A program made the position numbers and the translations under genes. From Phytophthora hibernalis (taxonomy: Eukaryota; Oomycota; Peronosporomycetes; Peronosporales; Peronosporaceae): a stretch of 64,000 nucleotides of DNA. Positions 34,870 to 45,848 of the stretch are shown piece by piece. The notes beneath the pieces are model-generated. The model did not search any database and was not told where the DNA came from. It saw only the letters and a program-made list of their open reading frames with translations. The stretch is from contig JAAKBF010000221.1 of NCBI GenBank assembly GCA_012656075.1, positions 1,116,001 to 1,180,000 of the forward strand. The letters are read 5' to 3'. Position 1 is the first letter of the stretch. Each line of letters starts with the position of its first letter.

Positions 34870-36299
34870 GGATTATCACAATAAATTATGATTATAATAT
34901 ATTATTCCGACTTCATAAATAATGACATGGCTTGGGAAGCCGTTAATAAAAAATGTGATTTTATTTATGGCCATTACTTCAGTCCTAATTTATTTTTCGG
35001 CAGCCCTGAACGCTACGTGCGAATGCGCAAACAGTAGCGGGCGGTTGTAGAAGTTGGCGAGCCAGGTTGCAGCGGGATGCGCTGGAGGTCATGGGCAAGC
35101 CCTATAAGAAGGTACGCAGCGTTCGATCTCGACGGGCAAATTTCTCACGGGCCACCGTCTGCCCATGACCAGGGTGTCTTCTGGAGACGACCTTCTCGGC
35201 GGCCAAGGACGATTCGCTGCTGCGGTGGGACCTGCAGCGCAGCTGGATACAAAGCGCTCTCCCGTACGCTCGTGCTCCTACCGAGCCGCCAGTCATTTAG
35301 TGTAGCCACATTGATAACCCTTCAATACCGATAGCTATGGTTCTAGTAATGTGCATAGGAGATAAACTGTCAGAGTTACCCCAGCTGCCCTGAGTTCAAA
35401 AATCAGGGCAACTGGGGCAGCGCTTCTGATTGGCTTAGAAGTTGCCCCAGTTAACCTGCACCCGAATGAAACACTCCCTTAGAGAGATGTTTAGTGCCTA
35501 GACACCGAAGCCGTAACGTGTGTGTCCCTGACGCTTCAGCTCGTAAATGACATTCATGCCAGTGACGAGTTTTCCGTTGCCATTCTCGGTATAAGTCACA
35601 TCATCTTGAATGAGATTCGGCAAGTACGCTCGCAGCACCGCCTGGGTTTTATACTAAACGAGCCTAGACAACTCGGGCGCCGTCCGTTGTCACTCGAGGG
35701 CAGCAGATATTTATCTCTCGCAGGCAATATCAAGTATAAACGAATATATAACCCTTTTGTTGACCATTCGTTTTCTATTTGAAAATATATTTACTTTAAT
35801 CTAGATAAAATTGCAAAACGATGCATAATGCCTCGTTTTGCTATTACTTTCCAGTGACTATATTCTAAGTTTTCTGAAATGACCAGAAAATCTTTTGGAT
35901 CTGAAAGGATACTAGATATTACAGGCTTTATATTTTATCTTTTGAGTGCACAGAAACGTTTTTTCAGGGTATTGAAAGGGCGAAGAATCCATCCTCGTTC
36001 CAATCCCGGGCAGGACTCTGGAAATAGAATCCAGCGAACTTTCAACCCGTTGCATCAACCCAACCGTGCCTCTCTGGGCCCAAAAACAACCAACAGCTCA
36101 TCGCCAACAAGAACACCCTCATTTCACCAAGAAGTCGGGAAAATTCGTGTTTTCGAAAAACCTCTAGGATAGCACATGCACTTTAACAACGAACTGACAT
36201 GCCTTAACGATGCCTCTTAAGCTGTCGTGTGGTGCACGACGCCTTAAGATGCTTCGTTAAGGCGAAAACACGATTTTTCCTGGATGACATTCAACGGTT
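34870..36299. other. Non-coding region with a dispersed palindromic repeat
   Basis: No recognised gene. A palindromic stretch at about 35390-35460 contains CTGGGG and CCCCAG pieces (GCAACTGGGGCAGC and GTTGCCCCAGTTA). From about 35748 to 35900 the sequence is a copy of the repeat at 60425-60575, beginning AACCCTTTTGTTG and containing AAAACGATGCATAATGCC. Confidence 0.5.
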
Positions 36300-36614
36300 G
36301 TGAGCCATCTGTTTCTACGTTTAATCGAGTTTAATGCCGCGGAAGCAGGCGTTTCATTTTGTAAAACAACGTTGAAGTCGTACATGATGCGCACGCTCAA
36401 GTCCGTCGAAACTTGCATAGCTCAAGAGGCTAACTGTTCTTTATATTGTGACCGATGGAGCACCTCCAATGATCATCAAAATATTAGCAATTTTTCGGTT
36501 GTTAATGACTCCGGTAGGTGCCGTGGAGGTCCGGCTCAAGATGATCCTGTCTACAACAACAACAAGGACTGTTTCACTCTGAGCTCTGCCTTCGTGGCGC
36601 GGATAATAACATAA
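36300..36614 (+). pseudogene. Possible hAT-type transposase fragment
   Basis: A 104-codon frame includes CSLYCDRWSTSNDHQNISNF, which resembles the D-x-W-S-type motif around the first catalytic Asp of hAT transposases. Nothing downstream supports a longer gene, so this is tentative. Confidence 0.3.
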
Positions 36615-36619
36615 TCCTC

Positions 36620-38041
36620 AAAGTAAATTTGATCTCATTGCTGTTTTTGCGGCACATACACCAATCCTGAGATCCTGTCAACTTCATGTTCGCCGATAGT
36701 TGCTACTCGGTACATCAGAGAGCGATATTTCAATTGTCGGATGCTTGACATTCGGGATTAATTTGACTGTATTTTAACTATCTAAACGACTATGAAACGT
36801 TAATTCACAATGTAGTAATCAACCATTAAGGGTCGCGCCGTTTACAGTCATGTAATAAACCTTTTACCTCTCGCTCACAATAGAGCCCAGTGGCCTAGTA
36901 CCCATACCATTGTTCTGTGGCAAATAAATATTGGCACTGCGATTCTGAAAACCTTATGCACTTTTAAAGGTGCTTAGCAATTTCACCAATGCACTCAGCG
37001 TTCAACCTTAACGATGTCGCTGGGCGCACGCAATTCGATTGTATTGTTATTCTGCGCAATCCTCAATTATAGCTCGCCTCTTGCCATCGGCCACAGCGCA
37101 GTCCTAGTGCGGCATGTTCAAGATACAACGAAGCGGGTCCAGCAGTAGAGTAGAGCATAGCGAGGACCGGATAAGAGACGAGCTTAGCGACCCCAGGAGA
37201 GAACCGAAAGTAGCGGGACAGCAGCAGAGCCGAACATGGAGGCTCTGGTGAGTTCGGGAGCAGAGCCGATCGACGTGAACGCGGCTTCGATCGTGGATAT
37301 GGGTTGAGGTATCCTGAAGCAATGGTCTGATTAAAGACTTTTTATTACAAAATACATGGATATTTTCTGGGGTTTTGTACAAACAGTAGTGTGATCGTCC
37401 AATCAAAACTCTGCCGTGTTTTATTGTCGGTTTCGACAGTGAGGCGGTTCCAGTGGAAAATAATACCAGTATTCAGTTAAATCGGCTTTCGATGTCGTTG
37501 TCCGTAATACACTGCCTGCCAATTGTATAGACACACCCGTGTTGGTCGATTTGGGCCGTGCGTTTTAGATAGCTTGATTCTAGTCAGTAGATAAACCTCA
37601 TATATGTGTTAACGATCTCTAGAGCAGTTTAAACAGGAGCCACATACAAGTGAGCGTTTTGAGCCATGCGTTCACACCCAAGGCCATTCAAACATTAAGA
37701 TTACCTATTGAGGAAGGATAAGTTTTCCGATGGCTATCTGGTGAAGTTGGAAATCGAGAGATTCCGGTAGGCATCATATGTCATAATATAATATATTATT
37801 TCTACCGGAATCTTTGTTTCCAATATTGCCAAACATTAATATTGTAGGTCATCTTTGATTGAACTATTTTAGTAAAACGATGTACTAGCTCTGTTTTTGA
37901 TCCTGTCGGCAACAAAAGGGTTGATGGAGTGATTTAGCCGCGTTCACATGCTGTGTTGGATTCCCTCCGGGGATTCCGAACCGTCCTGTAATTTCTTTTG
38001 TTGATAAATTTGTTAGTAGAAGACACTGTATTGCGCTTCAT
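36620..38041. other. Region with no recognised gene
   Basis: AT-rich with short frames only. At 37865-37925 the sequence TAAAACGATG, followed by GGCAACAAAAGGGTT, is a partial reverse-oriented copy of the TTAACCCTTTTGTTGCC repeat family seen at 60.4-60.8 kb. Confidence 0.4.
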
Positions 38042-38194
38042 CAGGTATTCGCTCCAGGTATCATCCAGGTATAAATTAAACTGTATATTACCACATCTCG
38101 TATTTTTCTTTCGGCTGTCAGCCACTCATCCAGTCAAAAGCACGCCACGCGGCAGTTGCTCCGGCACTTCTCCGCGGAGACGCAGCGAACTGCC

Positions 38195-39870
38195 ATGGCG
38201 TGCACGCACAAAACGGCGCAGATCAAGGCCCAGATGGCAGAGGAAGCGCGCAGAGAGGAAGAAAGCTCGTGCGCAGGAGGCGACACGCGTAGCGAGCGTC
38301 GCAGAAGCACGCACACGGTCTGAGAGAGCCGCCGCGTTAGAGAATGCCCGTCGACTTCGCCACAAAGAAGATGGCGATGCAGAGGAGGAGAAGAAGGATG
38401 CAGAGGGCGGCATTGAAGAAGAGGCGGTGGGGAAGGAGGCGGAAGGTCCTGCGGCTGCCGCGGTCCAAGACTCAGAGGGTGCGGAGGAGAAACAAGCTGC
38501 AGAAGTGCGTCCGGGGTGGCTGCAAAGCAGCGCAAAGGGAATAAACGCTCGGCCGAGCATGTGGAAGAGGATGAGCTAGTGTCGGTCCCGCCGTTCCTGT
38601 GTGATCACAAGTCGTGGCCCGAGTTCGAGCAGTCGTTGCAGCAGTACATGAAGGACACCCGGCAGATACTCATGATGAAGGAGGTGAAAAGCGTCGATCG
38701 ACGCAATGCCGCGCTCAAGTCACAGGTTCAGTACCAAGGCGTTCCTGAAGAGGATATCCCCTTGTACCGGCGGCAGCTGGTCCATATCAACGCAAGTATA
38801 TCTGCACACATGGTTGGCCTGTACGTGAGCGATCTTCGGGCAAGCGCACCTCGCACCACGTACGACGTACCGAGTGCCCATTCCAGATGCTGGCATAGTT
38901 GATCCAGAACGATGACGGCAACTGGGGAATTACGATCAAGAGCGAGGTGTACCTGCACAATCACCAGGTATCGTCAGAGGTCTACAAACACTATCCAGGT
39001 ATTCGCCAGGTATCGACGCAGTCTCCACTAATTCCTGGGATTGAAGTACTCCTGCATGCGCAGGCTGGTACGTCGAGCATATACCAGTCCATTCGCGACA
39101 ACTCCAACCACCTCGTCACAATGACGGACGTTCGCAATTTTCTCGCGCGCTTGCGCGGATCAGGTGAAGTCGCATTTCGTGTGGATTCACTGGTTGCTCT
39201 CTACTAACGTTTTACCTTCGTGCTTGTTGTGGATAGGTGCGCAACTGTCGGACGATGACGCGGTTGCTGAACTACTCGTGAACTTCAATTTGGAATCACC
39301 GATGAACGTGACGTCGGTGCACCAAAGTTCTCGGGGAGACACAGGAGTGATTTCATTTACACCGGGCTGCATGCGAGCGATGCTAGAGAGTTTCCCGAGG
39401 TGCTTCAAATGGACTGCACACATAAGACGAACAAGTAAGTGGATACAGCAGATCGCGAAGTTGATGTCGTGCAGTTTTGTTTCAAATATAATCCAGGTAT
39501 TGACCAGTTATTGGTTCACGTGCACTTATAGATACAACTACCAACTTCTCACAATGGTTGCAATGGACTAGTTCGGACACGGTCAAGCTGTGCATTACCC
39601 TCTCCTTGAGACGAACGCTGATTGGCATATGGCCAAGAGCTTAGAGCATTTCAAGCAAGCAAACGAGCATTGGCGATTCGTGCGGATTGTGCCGAATTTG
39701 AGAGTCTGTCATGTAGTGAAGATCGGATGGAGCTATGGGAGTACTTCAAGAAAAACTGGGATGAGTGTCGCGATATGTGGGTGATGGCTTATCGCACTAC
39801 TTGCCTCACTTTACCAACCACACCAATAACCGCGTGGAGAGTCTCTTCAGCTCTCTGCGAAATTCTGGAT
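38195..39870 (+). pseudogene. MULE transposase relic with WRKY/GCM1-like zinc finger and retained introns
   Basis: A highly charged N-terminal region (38195-38570) is followed by KRSAEHVEEDELVSVPPFLC and a FAR1-like zinc-cluster region (YICTHGWPVRERSSGKRTSH, then WGITIKSEVYLHNHQVSSE). Next come SIYQSIRDNSNHLVTM and the MULE catalytic-core start VLQMDCTHKTNKYNYQLLTM, then LLETNADWHMAKSLEHFK. The DCTHKTNKYNYQL motif is only continuous if a 97-bp GTAAGT...TTATAG intron (39435-39531) is removed. Another plausible GT-AG intron lies at about 39179-39237. Frame breaks and stops interrupt the rest. Confidence 0.6.
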
Positions 39871-39939
39871 GCGTGACCATATCGAGTGCTGCCTGGATAT
39901 GGGTTTGATCTATCTTATTCATACCTTTATTGCTTCAGA

Positions 39940-40469
39940 GCTTCGATGTGGCTCAGTGACGATGCGATATGCGCTTTTTCGGTGTTCCTTACGCGGCGCT
40001 ACCAGAACAGCACGGCAGTGATTATTCCGTTTCCAAAGAACGGTCGCTCAGAGAAAACGACCAAAGCAGCAAAAAGGAGCCCTTGCTTGCTGCGGCTACA
40101 CTGGAGAAGATTCGGGGCGGCGTTGACACTCACCCGTTCGTGCTCTTACCAGTAAACTTTGATGGCGTTCACTGGGCTTGTTTAGTGCTCGACAAGGAGG
40201 CGAAGATGATCCAGCTCTACGACAGCATGAACCCCAAGAAGAAGAACAAGACACGTTTAAAGACCATGGCAAGAGAAATCGCTGCTGTCATGGAGAACAC
40301 TTACGATGAGCTGAACGTGGAGGAACCCATCCAGAACGACGGAGACAATTGTGGGGTGTTTGTGTGCCTTCACTTCTGGAAATGCGTGTCGAGTGAAGCG
40401 CCCAGCGATGTGTCCGACGCTGGAATCACCAAGATGCGTTGGTCGATGTTGCACGCCATTCTGACGTAG
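39940..40469 (+). pseudogene. Ulp1-type (C48) SUMO protease domain, one frame break
   Basis: The region begins with WLSDDAICAFSVFLTRRYQN, the typical N-terminal segment of the Ulp1 fold. After a frame change near 40010-40060 it gives a complete catalytic core: His in FDGVHWACLVLD, Asp in IQLYDSMN, and the Gln-Cys block in QNDGDNCGVFVCLHFWK. All catalytic positions are present. Ulp1 enzymes remove SUMO from proteins. It directly follows the MULE relic on the same strand. Pairing of a MULE with a Ulp1 domain is known from plants (KAONASHI-type elements); here it appears in an oomycete. Confidence 0.7.
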
Positions 40470-40907
40470 CGTCGCTAAGACTGAGAGATATGAACAGCTT
40501 TGACTGTGCTCGTTGAAGCTGCAACTTTCATAATACATGATATTTACCTGGACAATACCTAGACTATACCTGTTCGCCATGAACGTAGACATTACCTGGA
40601 GGATGCCTGGACCATACCTGGACGTGATCGCGCCAATCAAAACCCGTAGACCATGCCGACAGGGGGTGCCCCCGACACTTTCACTTTTGCTCATGTAGCG
40701 CACACATGACTATTCCAGGTATTTGGAGATCTCGATACCTGTGTAATATTTGGACTGGTAATATATCGGAGCTGAACGCACCTTCTCATGCTCCAAACGG
40801 AGACCTGGAACAAGCCTGGACAGAAACCTGAACTTTACCTGTATCTGAGTAAACCTAACCATATGTAATCATCTGGGAAAACTGGACGCTAACGCCAGCC
40901 AAAAAAT

Positions 40908-42354
40908 ATGACGGTGGAACCAGGTGTGTGCGTGCGCGAGCTCCATGGTCACCACGGACCCGTTAATGCTGTACGCTTCAACTGTAAGTCTTTGCTTGGT
41001 TCCCCGCTGCATAGATATGTATTCGGATTCGCTCGGCAGCTGATGATCGATTGCAGCGAAGGGGACGTACGCCATGACGTGCGGCCAGGACAAGACGGTG
41101 AAGCTCTGGAATCCACACCGTGATGCCGTGGAGAAGTCAGGCCAGGCGCTGCTGGTTAAGTCGTACGAAGGAAGACATGGCTACAATGTGCAGGACGTCG
41201 CGATGTACGGGGAATACTGCTGCATTGGCATTGATGGAGCTGTTGGCATTAACGATTGGATCGTTGTTTGTTGGTTGTTGTAGTGCACACGACAACTCCA
41301 AGTTTGCATCTTGTGGCCGGGACAGAGACGTCTTTATGTGGGACGTGCCGACTGCTCAAGTTATTCGCAAATTTGAAGGCCACCAGCATGTAAGTGAGAA
41401 ATTAACTGTAACCATGCGAGCCAGGTGAAGTGATCTCATTGTATTCGTACCTACAGAGTGTGAATTGTGTGCGTTATAATGCGGATTCGTCCGTGCTCTT
41501 AAGTGGGTCCTACGATAAAACCATCCGAGCATGGGACATCAGGTGAAGAAGATCACCAATGGAAACGATCTTTCTGAGTCAGGAGTGTCACTAACTTGCT
41601 GCGATTCGTGTGTTTTAGAGCTCGGAATGCGTACATGCCGATTCAAGTTATGGATGATTTCAAAGACAGCGTTACTTCCATGGTGGTGACAGAACACGAG
41701 ATCATTGCAGGGTAAGCAAAGGGTGGAGCGTTTTTCATAATCATCGATCTGCAGTGGCTGGACGACGAGGTACCGACATGTGATGTTTTTGCAGGTGTGT
41801 TGACGGTGTTTTGCGCACGTATGACCTACGTGCTGGGCAGCTCTTTCAGGAGAACATTGACGGTGTGTGTGAAGAAGGAACTCACCAGAATTTGGTCAAA
41901 TATATTTACTAAATCGCTGAGCTAACTTAATGATGCAGAACCCGTGGTCTCTGTCGCACACTCTCCTGACTCACGCTTCCTGCTTGCTGGATGTCTCGAT
42001 GGATCCATCCGGCTAATCGAGAAATCTAACGGGACGGAAGTGCAGAGGTAAGACTTGGTGTTGCGCTCACTACTGTTGTTCGGGGTTCACTAAATTAACG
42101 CATATGTGCTTAGCTATCGAGGACACCGCATGCAAGACTACAAAATCGAGTGTGGTTTCTCAAGTGATGGTGCTTTTGTGCTTAGCGGCTCTGAAGACGG
42201 CAAAGTCTACTGGTGGGATCTTGTAGACGCCAAGCAAACGCACTCGGTGATTGCACACAAAAGTCCCGTCCGAGCACTCGCGTGTCATCCAGAAAGCAGC
42301 ATGTTCATCACAGGTTGCACGGACGGCTCGGCTAAAGTCTGGACTCGCGACTAA
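40908..42354 (+). CDS. WDR83: WD40-repeat protein WDR83/MORG1, eight exons
   Basis: Exons: 40908-40983, 41057-41204, 41284-41389, 41457-41542, 41619-41711, 41795-41862, 41939-42047, 42114-42354. All seven introns (66-83 bp) have GT and AG ends, and joining them gives one open frame of 308 residues; human WDR83 has 315. The product is a seven-blade beta-propeller with repeats ending in KTVKLWNP, DVFMWDV, KTIRAWDI, LRTYDLR, IRLIEKS, VYWWDLV and AKVWTRD. WDR83 (MORG1) is a scaffold for ERK/MAPK signalling and is also found with the spliceosome; the role here is inferred from orthology. The gene converges with RTF2, with 105 bp between. No frame break is needed, which contrasts with many neighbours. 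Confidence 0.92.
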
Positions 42355-42459
42355 TCTCCACAAGAACAGAGCGACACACTAAAGAGTTTGCAAAAGCAAG
42401 CGTTAAATATGGAGAAATCTACATTTTCAACGCATCAGAACCAAGATCTCCATCCAAGT

Positions 42460-43269
42460 CTAGGACAGCGTGTAGCGCATGCCACCGATCGTCATCAGCA
42501 GGTCGTTGGCGCTCGCCTTCTCCTTCTTCTCCTTGGAGAAAAGAGACGCGAACACTTGGCTCTTCTCCTTGGCTTTCGAAATGGACTCGCTAGCGTCCTT
42601 GGCGATCTTCCCAAGTCTAGCATCCCCCGTCTCGCCCAAGTGCTCCGCCTTCCTCTTGCTCTTCTTGTCCTTGCAGTGTTTCTTGTGTTCACTCTTTCCC
42701 TCTTCTTTCTCCCCCTTCTTCTTGTTCTTCTTGGCCTTCTTCTCCTCTGCCTTGAGCTGCAACAGCTGCTTCTGTTTGTCCTCGTACTGCTTTTCCAGCA
42801 GTAGCAGCACCACGTCCTGCTCTTGAAAGGGTTTTCCACACACCAGACACTCTTGTGTCTGCACAGCCTTAAGAGCGCGCTCAGACAACACGCAGCCACA
42901 CGAGAAGATCACCACGAAGGGCTGCTTGCCGTTGAACTCGGTCATCGTGACAGGACAGCTCCAGAGCGCGTCCTCCTGCTTCTTCTCGCGACTCACGCGG
43001 CACGTTACCACGTCCTTGAGCGACAAAATGTGGCAGAATCGCTCTGGCATCGAACGGGCCAGCAGGTGCTCGAGCAGCGTCTGCTTGTTGAACAGGTTGC
43101 CAAGACGACATGCTACCACGGGTTCCCGCAAAGGCTCCGACGACAGCGCACACGTTCTTGCGCGCTCCAGACGCTGCGCCTCCTGGTCCGCCTTCTCCCC
43201 ACGCACTTTGACGTTCGCATGGCGCATGAACTTGCGCTTCACGGCGATCACGCCGCCATCGTTTCCCAT
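42460..43269 (-). CDS. RTF2: Replication termination factor 2 (RTF2) family protein
   Basis: Start chosen at ATG 43269 because the family begins with M-G-x-D-G-G (here MGNDGGVIAVKRKF); the frame upstream of it is not conserved. The product is about 269 residues. The N-terminal two thirds is the RTF2 domain, which contains paired RING/U-box-like zinc segments: SEPLREPVVACRLGNLFNKQ first, then the second block WSCPVTMTEFNGKQPFVVIF, SCGCVLSERAL and ECLVCGKPF. The C-terminal end is a Lys/Glu-rich, probably nuclear, low-complexity tail (residues about 175-230). RTF2 acts in fork stalling, replication termination and splicing in yeast and animals. It shares a 105-bp convergent gap with WDR83. Confidence 0.88.
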   Translation of the reverse strand: MGNDGGVIAVKRKFMRHANVKVRGEKADQEAQRLERARTCALSSEPLREPVVACRLGNLFNKQTLLEHLLARSMPERFCHILSLKDVVTCRVSREKKQEDALWSCPVTMTEFNGKQPFVVIFSCGCVLSERALKAVQTQECLVCGKPFQEQDVVLLLLEKQYEDKQKQLLQLKAEEKKAKKNKKKGEKEEGKSEHKKHCKDKKSKRKAEHLGETGDARLGKIAKDASESISKAKEKSQVFASLFSKEKKEKASANDLLMTIGGMRYTLS

Positions 43270-43639
43270 GGTCGTGAACTTCCTCTTTGGAAAATAGACT
43301 TTTAGCCAATGAAATACTTCATCCAGTACTTTACAAACTTCAAAACAAATGGCGTACGTCACTGAAAGTAATCTTTGGAAGTCGTGGCCATATGAGTTTC
43401 ACGCGGGCGTGGATCCAACTTGCAGTGAGAGGAAGTCCATGAAGCATGATATTAATGGGAAGACGACAAGGTTTGTTTGGGCTGGCAGCTCCAAGCGAGT
43501 GCTCGGATTATATGCATTTTTGTGTGTGTTTAGCTTTACTCGGCACTACTCAGCTGCTGCCTTGGGCTCCCACTGCGGGCGTGGCTCCCCATGCTCCTCA
43601 TATATTAAGCAACCTCAATGCGCTGGAGCGCGATCAAGC

Positions 43640-44904
43640 TTACTTCTTGGGCTGGGGCGGCACCGCCAGGCCTTGAGGCGCGTGGCGTTGATGCGGATGA
43701 ATCCCTGGGCGTCGGCCGGGTTGTAGTCAAAGTTGTCGCCACCACCCTCCTGGTCCATGGACGCCAGGTCGGCGCTGTACAGAGCCTCGTCCGAGTAGCG
43801 GCCGATCACCGTCACATTGCCCTTGTAGAGCTCCAGGTTGACGTATCCGGTCACGTTCTGCTGCGAGAAGTCCACGGCGTTGCGCACAAAGTCCATCTCG
43901 GGGGCGAACCAGAAGCCGTTGTAGCAGAACTCGGCGAACTTGGCGGACAGCGTGTCGCGAACCTTCATGACCTCGCGGTCAAGGCAGAGTCCCTCGAGGT
44001 CCAGGTGAGCCTCACGCAGGATGGTGCCGCCGGGGGTCTCGTACACGCCGCGCGACTTGATGCCGACGAAGCGGTTCTCGACGATGTCGATGCGGCCAAT
44101 GCCGTGCTTGCCAGCGAGCTTGTTGAGCTCCAGGAACAGGTCCAGAGCGCCCGTCAGCTCGGGGGTCTTGGCCGTCAGGTTGGTCACACCCACGGGGATG
44201 CCCTTCTCGAAGCGGATGCTGATCTGCTCGGCAGCGTCGGGGGCGTCCTTGGGGTCCACCGTCATCTTGAACATCTCGACCATGGGGGCGGTCATGGGGT
44301 CCTCCAGCATGCCGGCCTCATAACTGGTGTGGTACAGGTTCTCGTCCACGCTGTACGGCGCCTTGGGGGTGGCGTCGATGGGGATGTTCTGCTCCTTAGC
44401 GTACTGGATCAGATCAGCTCGTCCCTTGAACGTCTCGATGAACTCAGCGTCACGCCACGGGGCGATGGTCTTGAGGTGGGCGTCGAGAGCCTGGGCGCAC
44501 AGCTCGAAGCGCACCTGGTCGTTTCCCTTGCCCGTGGCGCCGTGGGCCACGTACTTGGCGCCCTCAGACTGGGCGATCTCGACCTGCTTCTTGGCGATCA
44601 CGGGACGGGCCAGCGACGTGCCCAGCAGGTAGCGGGACTCGTAGATGGCGTTGGACTTGACGGCCTCGAAGATGTAGTGCTTGACGAACTCCTCGCGCAG
44701 GTCCTCGATGTACACCTTCTTGGCGCCCAGGGACAGCGCCTTGGCGCGCACCTTCTCGTAGTCTTCGCCCTGCTGGCCCACGTTGGCGCAGTAGCAGATG
44801 ACCTCGAAGCCCTTGTTGGTGAGCCACTTGAGGATGATGGACGTGTCCAGGCCGCCGCTGTACGCGAGCACGACCTTGTCTCCGGGCTGGGCCTTGACGC
44901 TCAT
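43640..44904 (-). CDS. Argininosuccinate synthase (one frame break near the C terminus)
   Basis: This catalyses the ATP-dependent joining of citrulline and aspartate in arginine biosynthesis. ATG 44904 (MSVKAQPGDKVVLAYSGGLD) is the likely start, with the ATP-binding SGGLDTS motif at residues 16-22. The frame is open up to INATRLKA and then leaves the family pattern. Restoring one G/C in the run at 43671-43672 gives the expected family-like end and a stop at 43640-43642, for 421 residues. A single missing base in a homopolymer of an otherwise perfect housekeeping gene points to a base-calling deletion. An initiator-like motif lies 39 bp upstream. The long open frame on the opposite strand is a shadow. 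Confidence 0.93.
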
Positions 44905-44942
44905 GGTTAGAAGAGAGGAAGGGGTTCTTGGTCTTCTTCGGC

Positions 44943-44958
44943 GAATTCCAAAATGAAG
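44943..44958 (-). promoter_or_regulatory. Initiator motif of argininosuccinate synthase
   Basis: Read on the minus strand, CTTCATTTTGGAATTC fits GCTCATTYBNNNWTTY except at the first two positions. It lies about 40 bp before ATG 44904, the usual oomycete distance. Confidence 0.5.
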
Positions 44959-45059
44959 CAGAGGAACGAACGGCCGAGATCTTATCAAAGGGCGGAGATG
45001 CAACGCACGCCGGCTCACCCTCTAAACAGCATGTTGATCCCCGAATTCTAATCTTCATG

Positions 45060-45848
45060 ATGAGGCTAGGACGAAACGAAAATTTAACTCTCACAGGATA
45101 TCCGATGCTGAAAGAGTTGTGATTTCATGAAACCTTAGCTAGTTTGTACTGAAATGATTGTATCTACGGATAGGATATCGCAGGATATAGGATATGGATT
45201 CGACAGCCAACTTTTGGTCGAGATTGTTCTTGTGGGCGATGCGAATCAAATCGTTGGCACGGCGCTTGATCCTGGGCTGGGGACCAGCCAATTCCAGCCT
45301 GGAATTGGGGTTGCATTATCAGATACGGTTCATCCTGGAGAAAACGCGCTGCGCCTCGGTGGGCGCGGAGCACCTCGAATTCCGAGTCCGCACTGCTATT
45401 ATAGTTCTATCACTTGGAAAACGCTGCGCGGAACGAGGTTTGTGCTGCGAGTTAGTTACGAGCTCCATGTAGTGAGCCGCGAACATGGATACTGTTGATG
45501 CAGATGAAGATACATTTTATGGAAGCTAAAGCTTTGCTGCCACCAGCGCAATTGATACAAGCGTCAGCGGGTTGGTGTTCTCCATTGTGATGTCACCAGT
45601 GTCTTAGATAATGTCGAGGTTGCACCAGTGATAGCTGTCTGCGAACTCTGAGAACAGGAGACTTTGAATTCACACAAACGGGGTTGCAGAAGCAAAAGAC
45701 TCCACTTTGGCTCAAAATATCGTGTTTCCGCAGTTTGAGGGCGACCTCGCACCATCGCGTTAACCTCATAAAACGCAGAGGACCTGAGCCACTCGCACTC
45801 CTTCTCTACCTCGGTTTGTTAAACCACTACGCGCGCAAACACGACTTC
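45060..45848. other. Intergenic region with no confident gene
   Basis: A 92-codon frame (45194-45472, plus) and a 114-codon frame (45154-45498, plus) overlap in different frames and have no recognised domain, so neither is called. Short GGATAT repeats occur at 45168-45195. Confidence 0.4.

Larger units (their letters stand above)
38042..40850 (+). mobile_element. MULE-type element with Ulp1 protease domain and CCAGGTAT subterminal motifs
   Basis: Three CAGGTAT/CCAGGTAT motifs on + cluster at 38042-38072. The right flank at 40545-40850 carries many ATACCTGG/TACCTG motifs in the opposite orientation, so the ends form an inverted set of short subterminal repeats. Between them lie a FAR1/MULE-type DNA-binding and transposase relic and a Ulp1 cysteine-protease domain. 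The boundaries are approximate because no clear long TIR or target duplication was found. Confidence 0.55.

Noticed and set aside
43618..44910. A 430-codon open frame on + opposite argininosuccinate synthase
   Set aside because: It is a shadow of the conserved minus-strand gene, caused by GC-rich third codon positions, and it has no recognisable domain. The same applies to 45889-46614 opposite ADH and 8971-9600 opposite oxidase-ZIP copy C.
45154..45200. Repeated GGATAT strings as a regulatory array
   Set aside because: There are only a few irregular copies in a short stretch and nothing links them to a known site.
45154..45498. A small gene between argininosuccinate synthase and ADH
   Set aside because: Two overlapping frames of similar length exist, neither with a domain, clear promoter or splice pattern.
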